NCBI RefSeq assembly: GCF_002005565.1
Contig: NZ_BDJC01000035.1
Location: 17,606-81,605 of the forward strand
Length of the DNA: 64,000 bases
Origin: Streptomyces sp. JHA26
GTDB taxonomy: Bacteria > Actinomycetota > Actinomycetes > Streptomycetales > Streptomycetaceae
Direction of reading: 5' to 3'
Below, one piece after another: positions 25,226 to 35,083 of this stretch. Under the pieces are notes generated by a model. That model was not told where the DNA came from and did not search any database. It saw nothing but the letters and a program-made list of their open reading frames with translations. A program made the position numbers and the translations under genes. Each line of letters starts with the position of its first letter. Position 1 is the first letter of the stretch.

Positions 25226-25942
25226 ATGGCAAGTGTGCTCGTGGTGGAGGACGACCAGTTCGTGCGCTCGGCGCTCATCCGGCATCTGACCGACGCCTCG
25301 CACCTGGTGCGCAGCGTCGGTACGGCGCTGGAGGCGCTGCGCGAGGTCGCCCATTTCCGGTTCGACGTGGTGATCCTCGACCTCGGACTGCCCGACCTCG
25401 ACGGCTCCGAGGCGCTGAAGATGCTGCGCGGCATCACCGACGTGCCCGTCATCGTCGCCACCGCCCGGGACGACGAGGCGGAGATCGTCCGCCTGTTGAA
25501 CGCGGGCGCGGACGACTACCTCACCAAGCCGTTCTCGGTCGAGCACCTGTCGGCCCGCATGGCCGCCGTCCTGCGCCGCGCCCGCACCGGCGGCGAGGTG
25601 CCGCCGTCCACCGTCCTGCGCGTCGGCGGCCTGACCGTCGACCCCCTGCGCCGCCAGGCCGAACTGGACGGTGTGCGCCTCGACCTGACGCGGCGTGAGT
25701 TCGACCTGCTCGCCTTCCTCGCCGGCCGCCCCGGGGTGGTCGTCCCCCGCAAGGAGCTGCTCGCCGAGGTCTGGCAGCAGTCCTACGGCGACGACCAGAC
25801 CATCGACGTCCATCTGTCCTGGCTGCGCCGCAAGCTGGGCGAGACCGCGGCACGGCCCCGCTACCTGCACACCCTGCGCGGTGTCGGCGTGAAGCTGGAG
25901 CCGCCGGTCGCGGAGCCCTCCGGAGCGGAGCCGCCACGATGA
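25226..25942 (+). CDS. OmpR/PhoB-type response regulator
   Basis: A 238-aa regulator. The receiver has the acidic pair VVEDDQF, phospho-acceptor D52 in VVILDLGLPDLDG and the conserved Lys in YLTKPFSVEHL; the C-terminal winged helix has LTRREFDLLAFLAGRPG and TIDVHLSWLRRKLGE. No ribosome-binding site precedes the ATG, and TACGGT lies 8 bp upstream, so a leaderless mRNA is possible. It overlaps the kinase start (ATGA, 25939-25942). The next gene after the kinase is a chitinase, the obvious target candidate, though not the only possible one. Confidence 0.92.
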   Translation: MASVLVVEDDQFVRSALIRHLTDASHLVRSVGTALEALREVAHFRFDVVILDLGLPDLDGSEALKMLRGITDVPVIVATARDDEAEIVRLLNAGADDYLTKPFSVEHLSARMAAVLRRARTGGEVPPSTVLRVGGLTVDPLRRQAELDGVRLDLTRREFDLLAFLAGRPGVVVPRKELLAEVWQQSYGDDQTIDVHLSWLRRKLGETAARPRYLHTLRGVGVKLEPPVAEPSGAEPPR

Positions 25943-27381
25943 GGTGGGCCCTGGTCAAGGTGTCGCTGGCGGTCACCGCCATGGTCGTGATCGCCTTCGC
26001 CGTCCCCCTCGGACTCGTCATCCGGGAGATGGCCCGGGACCGCGCCTTCTCCAACGCCGAACGGGAGGCGGCCGCCGTCGCCCCCGCGCTGTCCATCACC
26101 ACCGACCGGGACCAGCTGGAGCGCGTCGTCGCCTCCGCGGGCTCGGACGCCGGGATGTCCGTGCACCTGCCGGCGTCCGCCGGCAGGAACGGCGGCGAGG
26201 ACGTCGGCAAGGGTGGTGACAAGAACGGCGGCACCCGCATCGGCCGGCAGCGCGTCACCGACGAGGACATCGCCGCCGTCCGCGCGATGGGGCGCGCCTC
26301 CACCGCGGAGGTGCCCGGCGGCTCGGCGCTGCTCCAGCCGGTCGCGCTCAGCTCCGGCGAGATCGCCGTCGTCGAGGTGTACGTCCCCGAGTCCGAGGTC
26401 ACCAACGGCGTCGGCACGGCCTGGGCGGTGCTCGCCGGGGTCGGCGCCGCGCTGATCGTCGGCTCGGTCGCGGTCGCCGACCGGCTGGGCGTGCGCATGG
26501 TGCGGCCCGCGCGGAAGCTGGTGGAGGGGGCGCACGAGCTGGGGGAGGGCAAGCTGGGCGCCCGCGTGCCCGAGGAGGGGCCGACCGAACTGCGGCTCGC
26601 GGCGGTCGCGTTCAACTCCATGGCCGACCAGGTCGTCCAACTCCTCGCCAACGAACGCGAACTGGCCGCCGACCTGTCCCACCGCCTGCGCACCCCGCTG
26701 ACCGTGCTGCGGCTCAACGCGGCCTCGCTCGGCGACGGACCGGCCGCCGAGCAGACCCGGGCCGCGGTCGAGCAGCTGGAGCGCGAGGTCGACACGATCA
26801 TCCGCACGGCCCGGGACGCCAAGCCGCAGACGGCCGCCGCCGGCCCCGGCGCCGGGTGCGACGCGGCCGAGGTGGTCCGCGAGCGGATGGGCTTCTGGTC
26901 CGCGCTCGCCGAGGACGAGGGACGCAAGTGGCGGGTGGCCGGCGCCGACCGGCCGGTGCGCATACCCGTGGCCCGCCCCGACCTGGCCGCGGCCCTCGAC
27001 GCCCTGCTCGGCAACGTCTTCCGGCACACCGCCGAGGGCACCGCCTTCGCGGTCGACCTGCACAACGGCGAGGACGCGGTGATCGTGCTCGTGTCGGACG
27101 CGGGTCCCGGCATACCCGACCCCGAGGCGGCGATGGCCCGCGGCCGGGGCTCGGGCACCGACGGGTCGACCGGGCTCGGCCTGGACATCGTGCGCCGGCT
27201 CGCCGAGTCGACGGGCGGGGACGTCCGGATCGGCTCGTCCGTGCTCGGCGGGACCGAGGTGCGGATCTGGATCCAGCTCGACGGGCGCACGGCACCGGTG
27301 CGGCGCGGGCACCGGGGAGCCGTGCGGCGCCGCAGGCCCCGGCCGGCCCGCACCTTTAATCGGTCCCGATCCCTTCCTTAA
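25939..27381 (+). CDS. membrane sensor histidine kinase
   Basis: A 480-aa kinase. Two transmembrane helices (about residues 5-28 and 156-178) enclose an extracytoplasmic sensor of about 125 residues with a Gly/Lys-rich loop. HAMP follows, then the H-box DLSHRLRTPLTVLRL (H248), N-box LGNVFRHTAEG, G1 DAGPGIPD and G2 GSTGLGLDIVRRLAEST. It autophosphorylates and passes phosphate to the regulator encoded just upstream. An Arg-rich tail ends at a stop that overlaps the direct repeat at 27376-27393. The ligand is unknown; the neighbouring chitinase suggests chitin products. Confidence 0.92.
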   Translation: MRWALVKVSLAVTAMVVIAFAVPLGLVIREMARDRAFSNAEREAAAVAPALSITTDRDQLERVVASAGSDAGMSVHLPASAGRNGGEDVGKGGDKNGGTRIGRQRVTDEDIAAVRAMGRASTAEVPGGSALLQPVALSSGEIAVVEVYVPESEVTNGVGTAWAVLAGVGAALIVGSVAVADRLGVRMVRPARKLVEGAHELGEGKLGARVPEEGPTELRLAAVAFNSMADQVVQLLANERELAADLSHRLRTPLTVLRLNAASLGDGPAAEQTRAAVEQLEREVDTIIRTARDAKPQTAAAGPGAGCDAAEVVRERMGFWSALAEDEGRKWRVAGADRPVRIPVARPDLAAALDALLGNVFRHTAEGTAFAVDLHNGEDAVIVLVSDAGPGIPDPEAAMARGRGSGTDGSTGLGLDIVRRLAESTGGDVRIGSSVLGGTEVRIWIQLDGRTAPVRRGHRGAVRRRRPRPARTFNRSRSLP

Positions 27382-27393
27382 GCCCACCCTAAG
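27376..27393 (+). promoter_or_regulatory. 11-bp-period direct repeat, candidate response-regulator site
   Basis: CCTTAAG (27376-27382) and CCCTAAG (27387-27393) are spaced by exactly one helical turn. OmpR/PhoB-class regulators bind such tandem half-sites. It is the only sharp repeat between the kinase and chitinase genes and partly overlaps the kinase stop codon. Confidence 0.5.
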
Positions 27394-27519
27394 ATCGCCA
27401 ACCCCCGCCCGGATCAGGCACTTTGCCCGGTTCCCGCTCGCTAGCGTGCTGCCGCACCCCCACCCCGCCCCCGTCGGTCCCCCGCCGGGGGCACCGTGAG
27501 CAGCGAAGGCAGGCACGTG

Positions 27520-28977
27520 ATGCGCACGCACCGACGCAAGGTCAGTGGCAGGAACAAGGCGATCGGCGCCCTCGTCGCGGCGGCCGTGGCCGGTGGCGGG
27601 GCGCTGCTGTTCACCAGCACCGCCCAGGCGGCCCCGGTCGGCGCCGTGTACACGAAGACCAGCGCGTGGTCGACGGGCTACACCGCCCAGTACGTCGTCA
27701 CCAACACCAGCGGGCAGGCCAAGGCCGACTGGACCCTGGAGTTCGACCTGCCCCCGGGCGCGAAGCTCGGCTCGCTGTGGAACGCCGAGTCGAAGGTCAG
27801 CGGGCAGCACGTCACCGTGACCCCGCCCACGTGGGACACGGACGGGCTGAAGGCCGGCGAGTCCGTCACGGTCGGCTTCGTCGTCAACGGCACCGCCGAC
27901 CCGACCGGTTGCCTGGTCGACGACGCCGAGTGCTCCACCGACACCGGCGCCACCCCCGAGCCCAGCGGCCGCCCCACCGAGCCCCCGGCCCCGACGCCGA
28001 CCCCGACCGGCTCCGCCGAGCCGACCCCGACCGGCACCCCCACCACCCCGGCGCCCACCGGCACCCCCGGCAACGGCACCGCCGCGGGCGCCGGCTTCGC
28101 CCCGTACGTCGACACCTCGCTCTACCCGGCCTTCGACCTGCTCGCGCACTCCGCGGCGACCGGCGTGAAGGAGTACAACCTCGCCTTCGTCACCGACGGC
28201 GGCGGCTGCACCCCGAAGTGGGGCGGCGTCACCGACCTCGGCAACGACGCGGTGGCGAACCAGATAGGCGCCCTGCGCGCGAAGGGCGGCGACGTCCGGG
28301 TCTCCTTCGGCGGCGCCTCCGGCTCCGAACTGGGCACCACCTGCACGTCGGCCGACGCGCTGGCGGCGGCGTACGGCAAGGTCGTCGACGCCTACCAGCT
28401 CACCAAGGTCGACTTCGACGTCGAGGGCGGCGCGCTGCCCGACGCCGCCGCCAACACCCGCCGCGCCCGGGCCATCGCCGCGCTGCAGAAGCAGCACCCC
28501 GGCCTGGACGTCTCCTTCACCCTCCCGGTGATGCCCGAGGGCCTCACCCAGGCGGGCGTCGACCTCCTCGCCGACGCGAAGGAGAACGGCGTGGACATCG
28601 GCGCCGTCAACATCATGGCGATGGACTACGGCCCCGCGTACAGCGGCGACATGGGCACCTACGCCGAGCAGGCCGCCACCGCCACCCAGGCCCAGGTCAA
28701 GGGCGTCCTCGGCCGGTCCGACGCGGACGCCTGGAAGACGGTCGCCGTCACCCCGATGATCGGCGTCAACGACGTCGCCAGTGAGGTCTTCACGGTCGAC
28801 GACGCCACCCAGCTGGTGGAGTTCGCCAGGTCCAAGGGCCTGGGCGGACTGTCCATGTGGTCCGCGACCCGCGACAAGGCCTGCCCCGGCGGCCCGAAGC
28901 CCTCGGCCGACGCCACCTGCAGCTCCGTGGACCAGCAGCCGAACGCCTTCTCCAAGGCGCTCGCCGCCTACAAGTAG
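27520..28977 (+). CDS. secreted chitinase, CBM2 + GH18
   Basis: A 485-residue exported enzyme. Residues 1-38 form a signal peptide with two basic clusters (RTHRRKVSGRNK) before a hydrophobic core and AQA. A cellulose/chitin-binding CBM2-like domain (about 39-140) has YTAQYVVTNTSG and WTLEFDLPPG. A Thr/Pro linker (about 148-187) leads to GH18, whose catalytic DxDxE is D298-F-D300-V-E302. It hydrolyses chitin outside the cell. ATG 27520 was chosen; GTG 27496 and GTG 27517 are alternatives. The two-component system upstream, as in the ChiS/ChiR-chiC arrangement, is the probable regulator. I saw no DasR-type dre sequence upstream. Confidence 0.9.
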   Translation: MRTHRRKVSGRNKAIGALVAAAVAGGGALLFTSTAQAAPVGAVYTKTSAWSTGYTAQYVVTNTSGQAKADWTLEFDLPPGAKLGSLWNAESKVSGQHVTVTPPTWDTDGLKAGESVTVGFVVNGTADPTGCLVDDAECSTDTGATPEPSGRPTEPPAPTPTPTGSAEPTPTGTPTTPAPTGTPGNGTAAGAGFAPYVDTSLYPAFDLLAHSAATGVKEYNLAFVTDGGGCTPKWGGVTDLGNDAVANQIGALRAKGGDVRVSFGGASGSELGTTCTSADALAAAYGKVVDAYQLTKVDFDVEGGALPDAAANTRRARAIAALQKQHPGLDVSFTLPVMPEGLTQAGVDLLADAKENGVDIGAVNIMAMDYGPAYSGDMGTYAEQAATATQAQVKGVLGRSDADAWKTVAVTPMIGVNDVASEVFTVDDATQLVEFARSKGLGGLSMWSATRDKACPGGPKPSADATCSSVDQQPNAFSKALAAYK

Positions 28978-28990
28978 GACCGGCATCCTC

Positions 28991-29023
28991 CCCGTGGGGC
29001 CGGCCCCACACCGGCCCCACGGG
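28991..29023. terminator. hairpin 1 after the chitinase gene
   Basis: CCCGTGGGGCCGG (28991-29003) and CCGGCCCCACGGG (29011-29023) form a perfect 13-bp stem with a 7-nt loop, 14 bp after the stop. No U-tract follows, as is common in Streptomyces. Confidence 0.75.
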
Positions 29024-29024
29024 C

Positions 29025-29058
29025 GGGGTACGGCACTCCCCCCGGAATGCCGTACCCC
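29025..29058. terminator. hairpin 2, convergent with bglC-like gene
   Basis: GGGGTACGGCA (29025-29035) and TGCCGTACCCC (29048-29058) form an 11-bp stem. Directly after hairpin 1, it lies 33 bp past the stop of the minus-strand glucosidase, so the pair insulates the convergent genes. Confidence 0.65.
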
Positions 29059-29090
29059 GTGTTCATGTGCCCCGTAGGCTTCCCGAGGCC

Positions 29091-30517
<1,427 letters not shown>

Positions 30518-30518
<1 letters not shown>

Positions 30519-30531
30519 GGAATCGCTCCCA
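30518..30531 (-). promoter_or_regulatory. CebR-like palindrome over the ribosome-binding site of glucosidase 1
   Basis: Minus-strand TGGGAGCGATTCCA, 12 of 14 matches to the CebR box. Its GGGAG serves as the ribosome-binding site and its last base is the first base of the ATG. Confidence 0.5.
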
Positions 30532-30555
30532 CGGTGTCGGGGCCCTCATTATGCA

Positions 30556-30569
30556 TGGGAGCGCTCCCA
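30556..30569 (-). promoter_or_regulatory. CebR operator upstream of glucosidase 1, perfect palindrome
   Basis: TGGGAGCGCTCCCA, the published CebR box with no mismatch, 38 bp upstream of the glucosidase ATG and between it and the cebR-like copy 1 stop. Confidence 0.85.
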
Positions 30570-30670
30570 CCGCAAAAGACCCGTCCGGACCGCGACCACA
30601 CCGCAAAAGACCCGCCGGGGCCGCACCCGCACCGCGCCCGGCTCCGGCGCAGACCGCACCCGGGCCGCAC

Positions 30671-31714
30671 TCAGGCCGACTCCCGCACCACCAACCGCGT
30701 CGGCAGGACCACCCCGCGGTGCCCGGCGCCGCGGTCGGCGATCTCGTCCAGCAGCAGCCTCGCCATGGTGCGGCCCATCTCCTCCAGCGGCTGCCGGACG
30801 CTGGTCAGCGGCGGGTCGACGTGCCGGGCCACGATGGAGTCGTCGAAGCCGACGACGGCCACGTCGCCGGGCACCCGCCGGCCCGCGGCGCGCAGCTCCA
30901 GCACGGCGCCGGAGGCCATCACGTCCGAGGCGGCGAAGACCGCGTCCAGGTCGGGGCGGCGGCGCAGCAGCTCCCGCATGGCCGTGCGCCCGCCCTCCTC
31001 GGTGAAGTCCCCGTGCGCGACCAGCTCCTCGGTGACGGCGGCACCCGCCTCCCGCAGCGCCTCCCGGTACCCGGCGAGGCGCTCGCGCGCGGCCTCCATG
31101 TCGAGCGGCCCGGTGATGGTGCCGACGGCCCGGCGACCGCCGGCCAGCAGGTGCCGGACCGCGGCCTCGGCGCCGCCGCGGTTGTCCGCGCGCACGTGCC
31201 CCAGCGGCTCCCCGTCACCGCGCCGGCCGGCCAGCACGGTCGGGATGGCCAGCGCCTCCAGCTGGTCGGGCAGGGTGTCGTCGCTGTGCACCGCCACCAT
31301 CAGCACCCCGTCCACGCGCTGTCCGGACAGGTACGGGGCGAGCCGCGCGTACTCCTTCTGGTCGTGGACCATGACCAGCAGCATGCGCATCCCGGCGTCC
31401 GCGAGACCGGCGGACACGCCCCGGATGATCTCCGAGAAGTACGGCTCGGAGAACAGGCGGGTCTGCGCGTCGGGGACCACCAGCGCCACCGAGTCCGTGC
31501 GCCGGGTGGCCAGGGAGCGGGCGGCCTGGTCGGGGACGTAGCCGAGTTCGGCGATGGCCCGTTCCACGGCCGCGCGGGAACGGTCGCTGACCTTGGGCGA
31601 GCCGTTGATGACCCGGGAGACCGTGCCGCGGCCGACGCCGGCGCGCGCGGCCACCGCGTTCAGGGTCGGGCGCCGGACGTCCGCGGCGGTGGGCGGCTGT
31701 TCGGCAGGGCTCAT
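30671..31714 (-). CDS. cebR: LacI-family repressor, CebR-like copy 1
   Basis: A 347-aa repressor. N-terminal LacI HTH: PTLNAVAARAGVGRGTVSRVINGSPKVS (residues about 16-43), followed by a hinge and a periplasmic-binding-protein-like effector domain (VALVVPDAQTRLF, VDGVLMVAVHSDD, LDAVFAASDVMASG, PPLTSVRQPLEEMG). CebR binds the TGGGAGCGCTCCCA operator and is released by cellobiose or cellotriose. It is divergent from cebE, whose operator is at 31985-31998. ATG 31714 follows GGAAGGTG. Which of the two LacI copies controls which operator cannot be decided here; this copy is the divergent one and, by position, the classical CebR. Confidence 0.87.
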   Translation of the reverse strand: MSPAEQPPTAADVRRPTLNAVAARAGVGRGTVSRVINGSPKVSDRSRAAVERAIAELGYVPDQAARSLATRRTDSVALVVPDAQTRLFSEPYFSEIIRGVSAGLADAGMRMLLVMVHDQKEYARLAPYLSGQRVDGVLMVAVHSDDTLPDQLEALAIPTVLAGRRGDGEPLGHVRADNRGGAEAAVRHLLAGGRRAVGTITGPLDMEAARERLAGYREALREAGAAVTEELVAHGDFTEEGGRTAMRELLRRRPDLDAVFAASDVMASGAVLELRAAGRRVPGDVAVVGFDDSIVARHVDPPLTSVRQPLEEMGRTMARLLLDEIADRGAGHRGVVLPTRLVVRESA

Positions 31715-31939
31715 CGTTCACCTTCCGGCGTTCGGTGGGGGGACCGGCTTCATTCTGGCCCAGGAGGCGCCGACCTCGTCCGCGCGGCTCCCTCCCGCAC
31801 CCCGGTTGTCTGCCAACCGGCCCATGACCTGCGGGAATTCGGATCCGCCGGGCCGAGATCCCGGCAAAACGCGGCCCCCGGTGCGACACATTCCCGTGAC
31901 GTGCTGAACACGCTTACGCAACAACGCCGTTTTCAAGTC
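31715..31939. other. 5' half of the cebR-cebE divergent gap
   Basis: The minus-strand repressor gene must be transcribed from here; the best candidate, TTGCGT near 31922, has no clear -10. No gene is seen. Confidence 0.35.
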
Positions 31940-31969
31940 TTGACACCCGACCCCGCCACCAACCAGTCT
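31940..31969 (+). promoter_or_regulatory. candidate cebE promoter
   Basis: TTGACA at 31940-31945 is a perfect -35 hexamer; CAGTCT at 31964-31969, 18 bp on, is a weak -10. It lies just before the operator at 31985, so repressor bound there would block transcription. Confidence 0.5.
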
Positions 31970-31984
31970 TCGGGGCAAGCCGCG

Positions 31985-31998
31985 TGGGAGCGGTCCCA
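31985..31998 (+). promoter_or_regulatory. CebR operator upstream of cebE
   Basis: TGGGAGCGGTCCCA, 13 of 14 bases of the CebR palindrome, about 16 bp downstream of the candidate -10. Confidence 0.8.
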
Positions 31999-32208
31999 CG
32001 GAGTTCCGGGGCCGTCTTCCGTACGGAACGAAGCACCATCGGCCCTTCCCTCCACCTCGCATGGCACACCGTTGACCAGCATCTTCGCACCGCATTCCGC
32101 GTTGCTCTGGGCTGGCCGCTGCTCGAACCGAGAGGGCAGGTCCGGACCGTCGAACCCGGCGGTCTGATTCCTGAGGTCCCCGTTCCCACTGGAACAAGGA
32201 GTAGTGGA

Positions 32209-33528
32209 ATGCGCATCACCCGAACCGGCGGCGTCCGTGGCCGCAGAGCAGCGGCCCTGACCACGTCGGTCCTGACGGCCTCGGCCCTGCTGCTGACCGC
32301 CTGCAGCAGCGACAGTGACTCGGACGCTTCGGAATCCGACGGGAAGATCGTCCTCAAGGTGGCCGACTTCGGGCAGTTCGGCTACAAGGAGGCCGGCCTG
32401 TTCGAGAAGTACCAGCAGCTTCACCCGAACATCGAGGTGAAGGAAGAGACCACCGCCAACGAGCAGGACTACTACCCGAAGCTCCTTCAGCAGCTGAACT
32501 CGGGCAGCGGTCTGGGCGACGTCGTCGGCGTCGAGGTCGCCCGCATCAAGGAGGTCGTGGACACCCAGGCGGACAAGTTCACCGACCTCAAGGGCAGCAT
32601 CGACACCAGCCAGTGGGTCGACTGGAAGGCCAAGCAGGCCACCACCAAGGACGGCAAGGTCATCGGCGCCGGCACCGACATCGGCCCGATCTCCCTCTGC
32701 TACCGCAGGGACCTGTTCGAGCAGGCGGGTCTGCCGACCGACCGCGAGAAGGTCGCCGAGGCGATAGCGGGCGGCTGGGAGGACTACATCAAGCTCGGTG
32801 AGCAGTACAAGGAGAAGGCGCCCAAGGGCACCTACTTCATGGACTCCGCCAGCGCCATGTTCAACGGCGTCGTCAGCTCCTCCGAGAGCCAGTACTACGA
32901 CGCCGACGGCAAGGCGATCTACAAGGACAGCCCGTCGGTGCAGAAGGGCTGGGACCTCGCCGCCGATGCCGCGGACAAGAAGCTGAGCCAGGGCGTGCCG
33001 CAGTTCCAGGACCCCTGGAAGGCGGCGCTGCGCAACGGCACCGTGGCCACCGTCGTGTGCCCGGCCTGGATGGCGCTGCAGATCCAGAACTACTCCGGCA
33101 ACGACTTCGCGGGCAAGTGGGACATCTCGCGCGCGCCCGGTTCGACCGCGGCCAACTGGGGCGGTTCCTTCCTGACCGTGCCCAAGAGCGGCAAGCACGT
33201 CAAGGAGGCCACCGAGCTCGTCAAGTGGCTGACCGCGCCGGAGCAGCAGGCCGCCGTGTTCAAGGCCGCCGGTCTCTTCCCGTCCAACCAGGGCGCCTAT
33301 GACCTCCCCGATGTGAAGAACGGCAAGCTCGAGTACTTCAACAACGCCCCCGTCGGCCAGATCTACGCCGAGGAGGCCAAGTCCATCCCGGTGGCCGTGC
33401 TCGGCCCGAAGGACGGCGTCATCAAGGACTCGATCTCCACGCAGATCAACAACATGGAGCAGCGGGGGACCAAGCCCGACAAGGCCTGGGACGCGGCGAC
33501 CGAGGCGATCGACAAGGCCATCGGCTGA
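32209..33528 (+). CDS. cebE: cello-oligosaccharide ABC transporter binding lipoprotein
   Basis: A 439-aa solute-binding lipoprotein. Arg-rich N-terminus, hydrophobic core and lipobox LLLTAC with Cys about residue 28, then a Ser/Asp linker. The mature part is a family-1 extracellular binding protein (FEKYQQLHPNIEVKEETTANEQDYYPKLLQQLN, WWG-type MALQIQNYSGNDF). CebE captures cellobiose and cellotriose at the cell surface and passes them to CebFG. ATG 32209 has AAGGAG about 8 nt upstream. The downstream permease genes are separated by a 548-bp gap with a hairpin, likely giving more binding protein than permease. CebR regulation is supported by the operator at 31985. Confidence 0.93.
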   Translation: MRITRTGGVRGRRAAALTTSVLTASALLLTACSSDSDSDASESDGKIVLKVADFGQFGYKEAGLFEKYQQLHPNIEVKEETTANEQDYYPKLLQQLNSGSGLGDVVGVEVARIKEVVDTQADKFTDLKGSIDTSQWVDWKAKQATTKDGKVIGAGTDIGPISLCYRRDLFEQAGLPTDREKVAEAIAGGWEDYIKLGEQYKEKAPKGTYFMDSASAMFNGVVSSSESQYYDADGKAIYKDSPSVQKGWDLAADAADKKLSQGVPQFQDPWKAALRNGTVATVVCPAWMALQIQNYSGNDFAGKWDISRAPGSTAANWGGSFLTVPKSGKHVKEATELVKWLTAPEQQAAVFKAAGLFPSNQGAYDLPDVKNGKLEYFNNAPVGQIYAEEAKSIPVAVLGPKDGVIKDSISTQINNMEQRGTKPDKAWDAATEAIDKAIG

Positions 33529-33535
33529 CCCGCGC

Positions 33536-33571
33536 ACGGTGCGGGCGGTCCAACCAGCCGCCCCGCACCGT
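33536..33571 (+). terminator. hairpin after cebE (attenuator or mRNA stabiliser)
   Basis: ACGGTGCGGGCGG (33536-33548) pairs with CCGCCCCGCACCGT (33558-33571) with one bulged C. It lies 8 bp after the cebE stop and before the permease genes, where partial termination would raise the binding protein to permease ratio. Confidence 0.6.
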
Positions 33572-34076
33572 CCGTACCGTGCGCACCGGGGACCGTGAAG
33601 TCGACGGCCCCCGCCCGCAGCAGACCCGGCCGTCCGCGTCGGGTCTGCTGCGCGGCGTCGGGTCCGCGCCCGCGCCGCGACCGCTCCACCCGGCTCGCGG
33701 GGCGGGCGCGCCCCTCCGCCCGAACGGCCTGCGGGTCCTCCCGGGCCGGCCCGGGAGGGCGCGGCGGGCCGCGGTCCGGCCGGACGGGGCCGGGAGCGGA
33801 GGAGGACCCGGGACGCCGGTGCCGACCCAGGCGTCCCGACCCGCCTCCCCGCCCCCGACGACCCGCCCCGACCACTCGTCCTGACGACCCGCCCCGACCA
33901 CCCGGCCGCCGTACCCACCGCAGACCGTCGCACGGGCCGCCCGGCAGCGTGCCGCACCGCGCGGGCGGGACCCGGCGGAACGGGCGCCGGCCCGTCCACC
34001 CGCCTCCCGCCCCTACCCGGCCCGAACCTCCGGGCCCGACCTGCCAGGCCCGACCTCCCAGGGAAGGATTCCCTCC
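33572..34076 (+). other. long GC-rich leader before cebF, no gene supported
   Basis: About 500 bp of extremely Cys/Gly/Arg/Pro-codon-rich sequence. It is open in several frames on both strands because of composition, with no homology motif and no ribosome-binding site until GGGAAGGA before cebF. Probably untranslated. Confidence 0.45.
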
Positions 34077-35069
34077 GTGGCAACGACAACCCCCACACGG
34101 GGTGCCAAGTCTCCGCACACCGGCGGCTCCGGCTCCGCGTCCACAGAACGCAGCGCGTGGCGTTCGCGACTGTGGCGCCTCGACGACAAGGTGTCGCCGT
34201 ACGCGTACATCGCCCCCTTCTTCCTCGTCTTCGGTGCCTTCGGGCTCTACCCGCTGCTCTACACCGGCTGGATCGCCCTGCACCGGGTGGAGATGACGAG
34301 CCTCGACCAGTCGGAGTGGGTCGGCTTCGAGAACTTCACCAAGATCCTCCAGGACTCCGAGTTCTGGACGGCCGTCTCCAACACCTTCATCATCGGCGTC
34401 ATCTCCACCGTCCCGCAGCTGCTGGTCGCCCTGGGCCTGGCCCACCTGCTCAACTACAAGCTGCGCGCCAGCACCTTCTGGCGCACGATCATCCTCACCC
34501 CGTACGCCACCTCCGTCGCGACCGCCGCCCTCGTCTTCGCCCTGGTGTTCCGGGCCGACGGCGGCCTCCTCAACTGGGTGCTGGGCTTCTTCGGCGCCGA
34601 CAACATCGACTGGGGCAACGGCCACTGGACCTCGAAGATCGCCATCTCGATCATCGTGATCTGGCGCTGGACCGGCTACAACGCCCTGATCTACCTGGCG
34701 GCCATGCAGGCCGTGCCGACCGACCTGTACGAGGCGGCCTCGATCGACGGCGCCTCGCGCTGGCAGCAGTTCCGCAAGGTGACCATTCCCTCGCTGCGGC
34801 CGACGATCCTGTTCACCATCGTCATCTCGACGATCGGCTCCATGCAGCTGTTCGGTGAGCCGCTGCTGCTGCAGGGCGGCACGCTCGGCTCCGTCGGCGG
34901 CAGCGAGCACCAGTACGAGACGCTCAGCATCTACCTCTTCAACTACGGATGGAAGCTCCAGCACCTCGGCCCGGCCGCCGCCGTGGCCTGGGCCATGCTC
35001 GTCCTGCTGCTGCTCATCGCCCTGATCAACTGGATCGTCAGCCGGTTCGTGCGCAAGAGCGCGGCCTGA
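34077..35069 (+). CDS. cebF: cello-oligosaccharide ABC transporter permease
   Basis: A 330-aa inner-membrane permease with about six helices. A basic N-terminal tail precedes YAYIAPFFLVFGAFGLYPLLYTGWIAL; the EAA loop reads YEAASIDGASRWQQFRKVTIPSLRP, the docking site for the ATPase. GTG 34077 follows GGGAAGGA at 8 nt. It partners CebG. The ATPase is not encoded here; in streptomycetes the shared ATPase MsiK serves this transporter. Confidence 0.92.
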   Translation: MATTTPTRGAKSPHTGGSGSASTERSAWRSRLWRLDDKVSPYAYIAPFFLVFGAFGLYPLLYTGWIALHRVEMTSLDQSEWVGFENFTKILQDSEFWTAVSNTFIIGVISTVPQLLVALGLAHLLNYKLRASTFWRTIILTPYATSVATAALVFALVFRADGGLLNWVLGFFGADNIDWGNGHWTSKIAISIIVIWRWTGYNALIYLAAMQAVPTDLYEAASIDGASRWQQFRKVTIPSLRPTILFTIVISTIGSMQLFGEPLLLQGGTLGSVGGSEHQYETLSIYLFNYGWKLQHLGPAAAVAWAMLVLLLLIALINWIVSRFVRKSAA

Positions 35070-35083
35070 CGGGAGCGACAACG

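Noticed and set aside
33572..34076. Open frames on both strands between cebE and cebF
   Set aside because: Composition-driven; none has a start with a ribosome-binding site.
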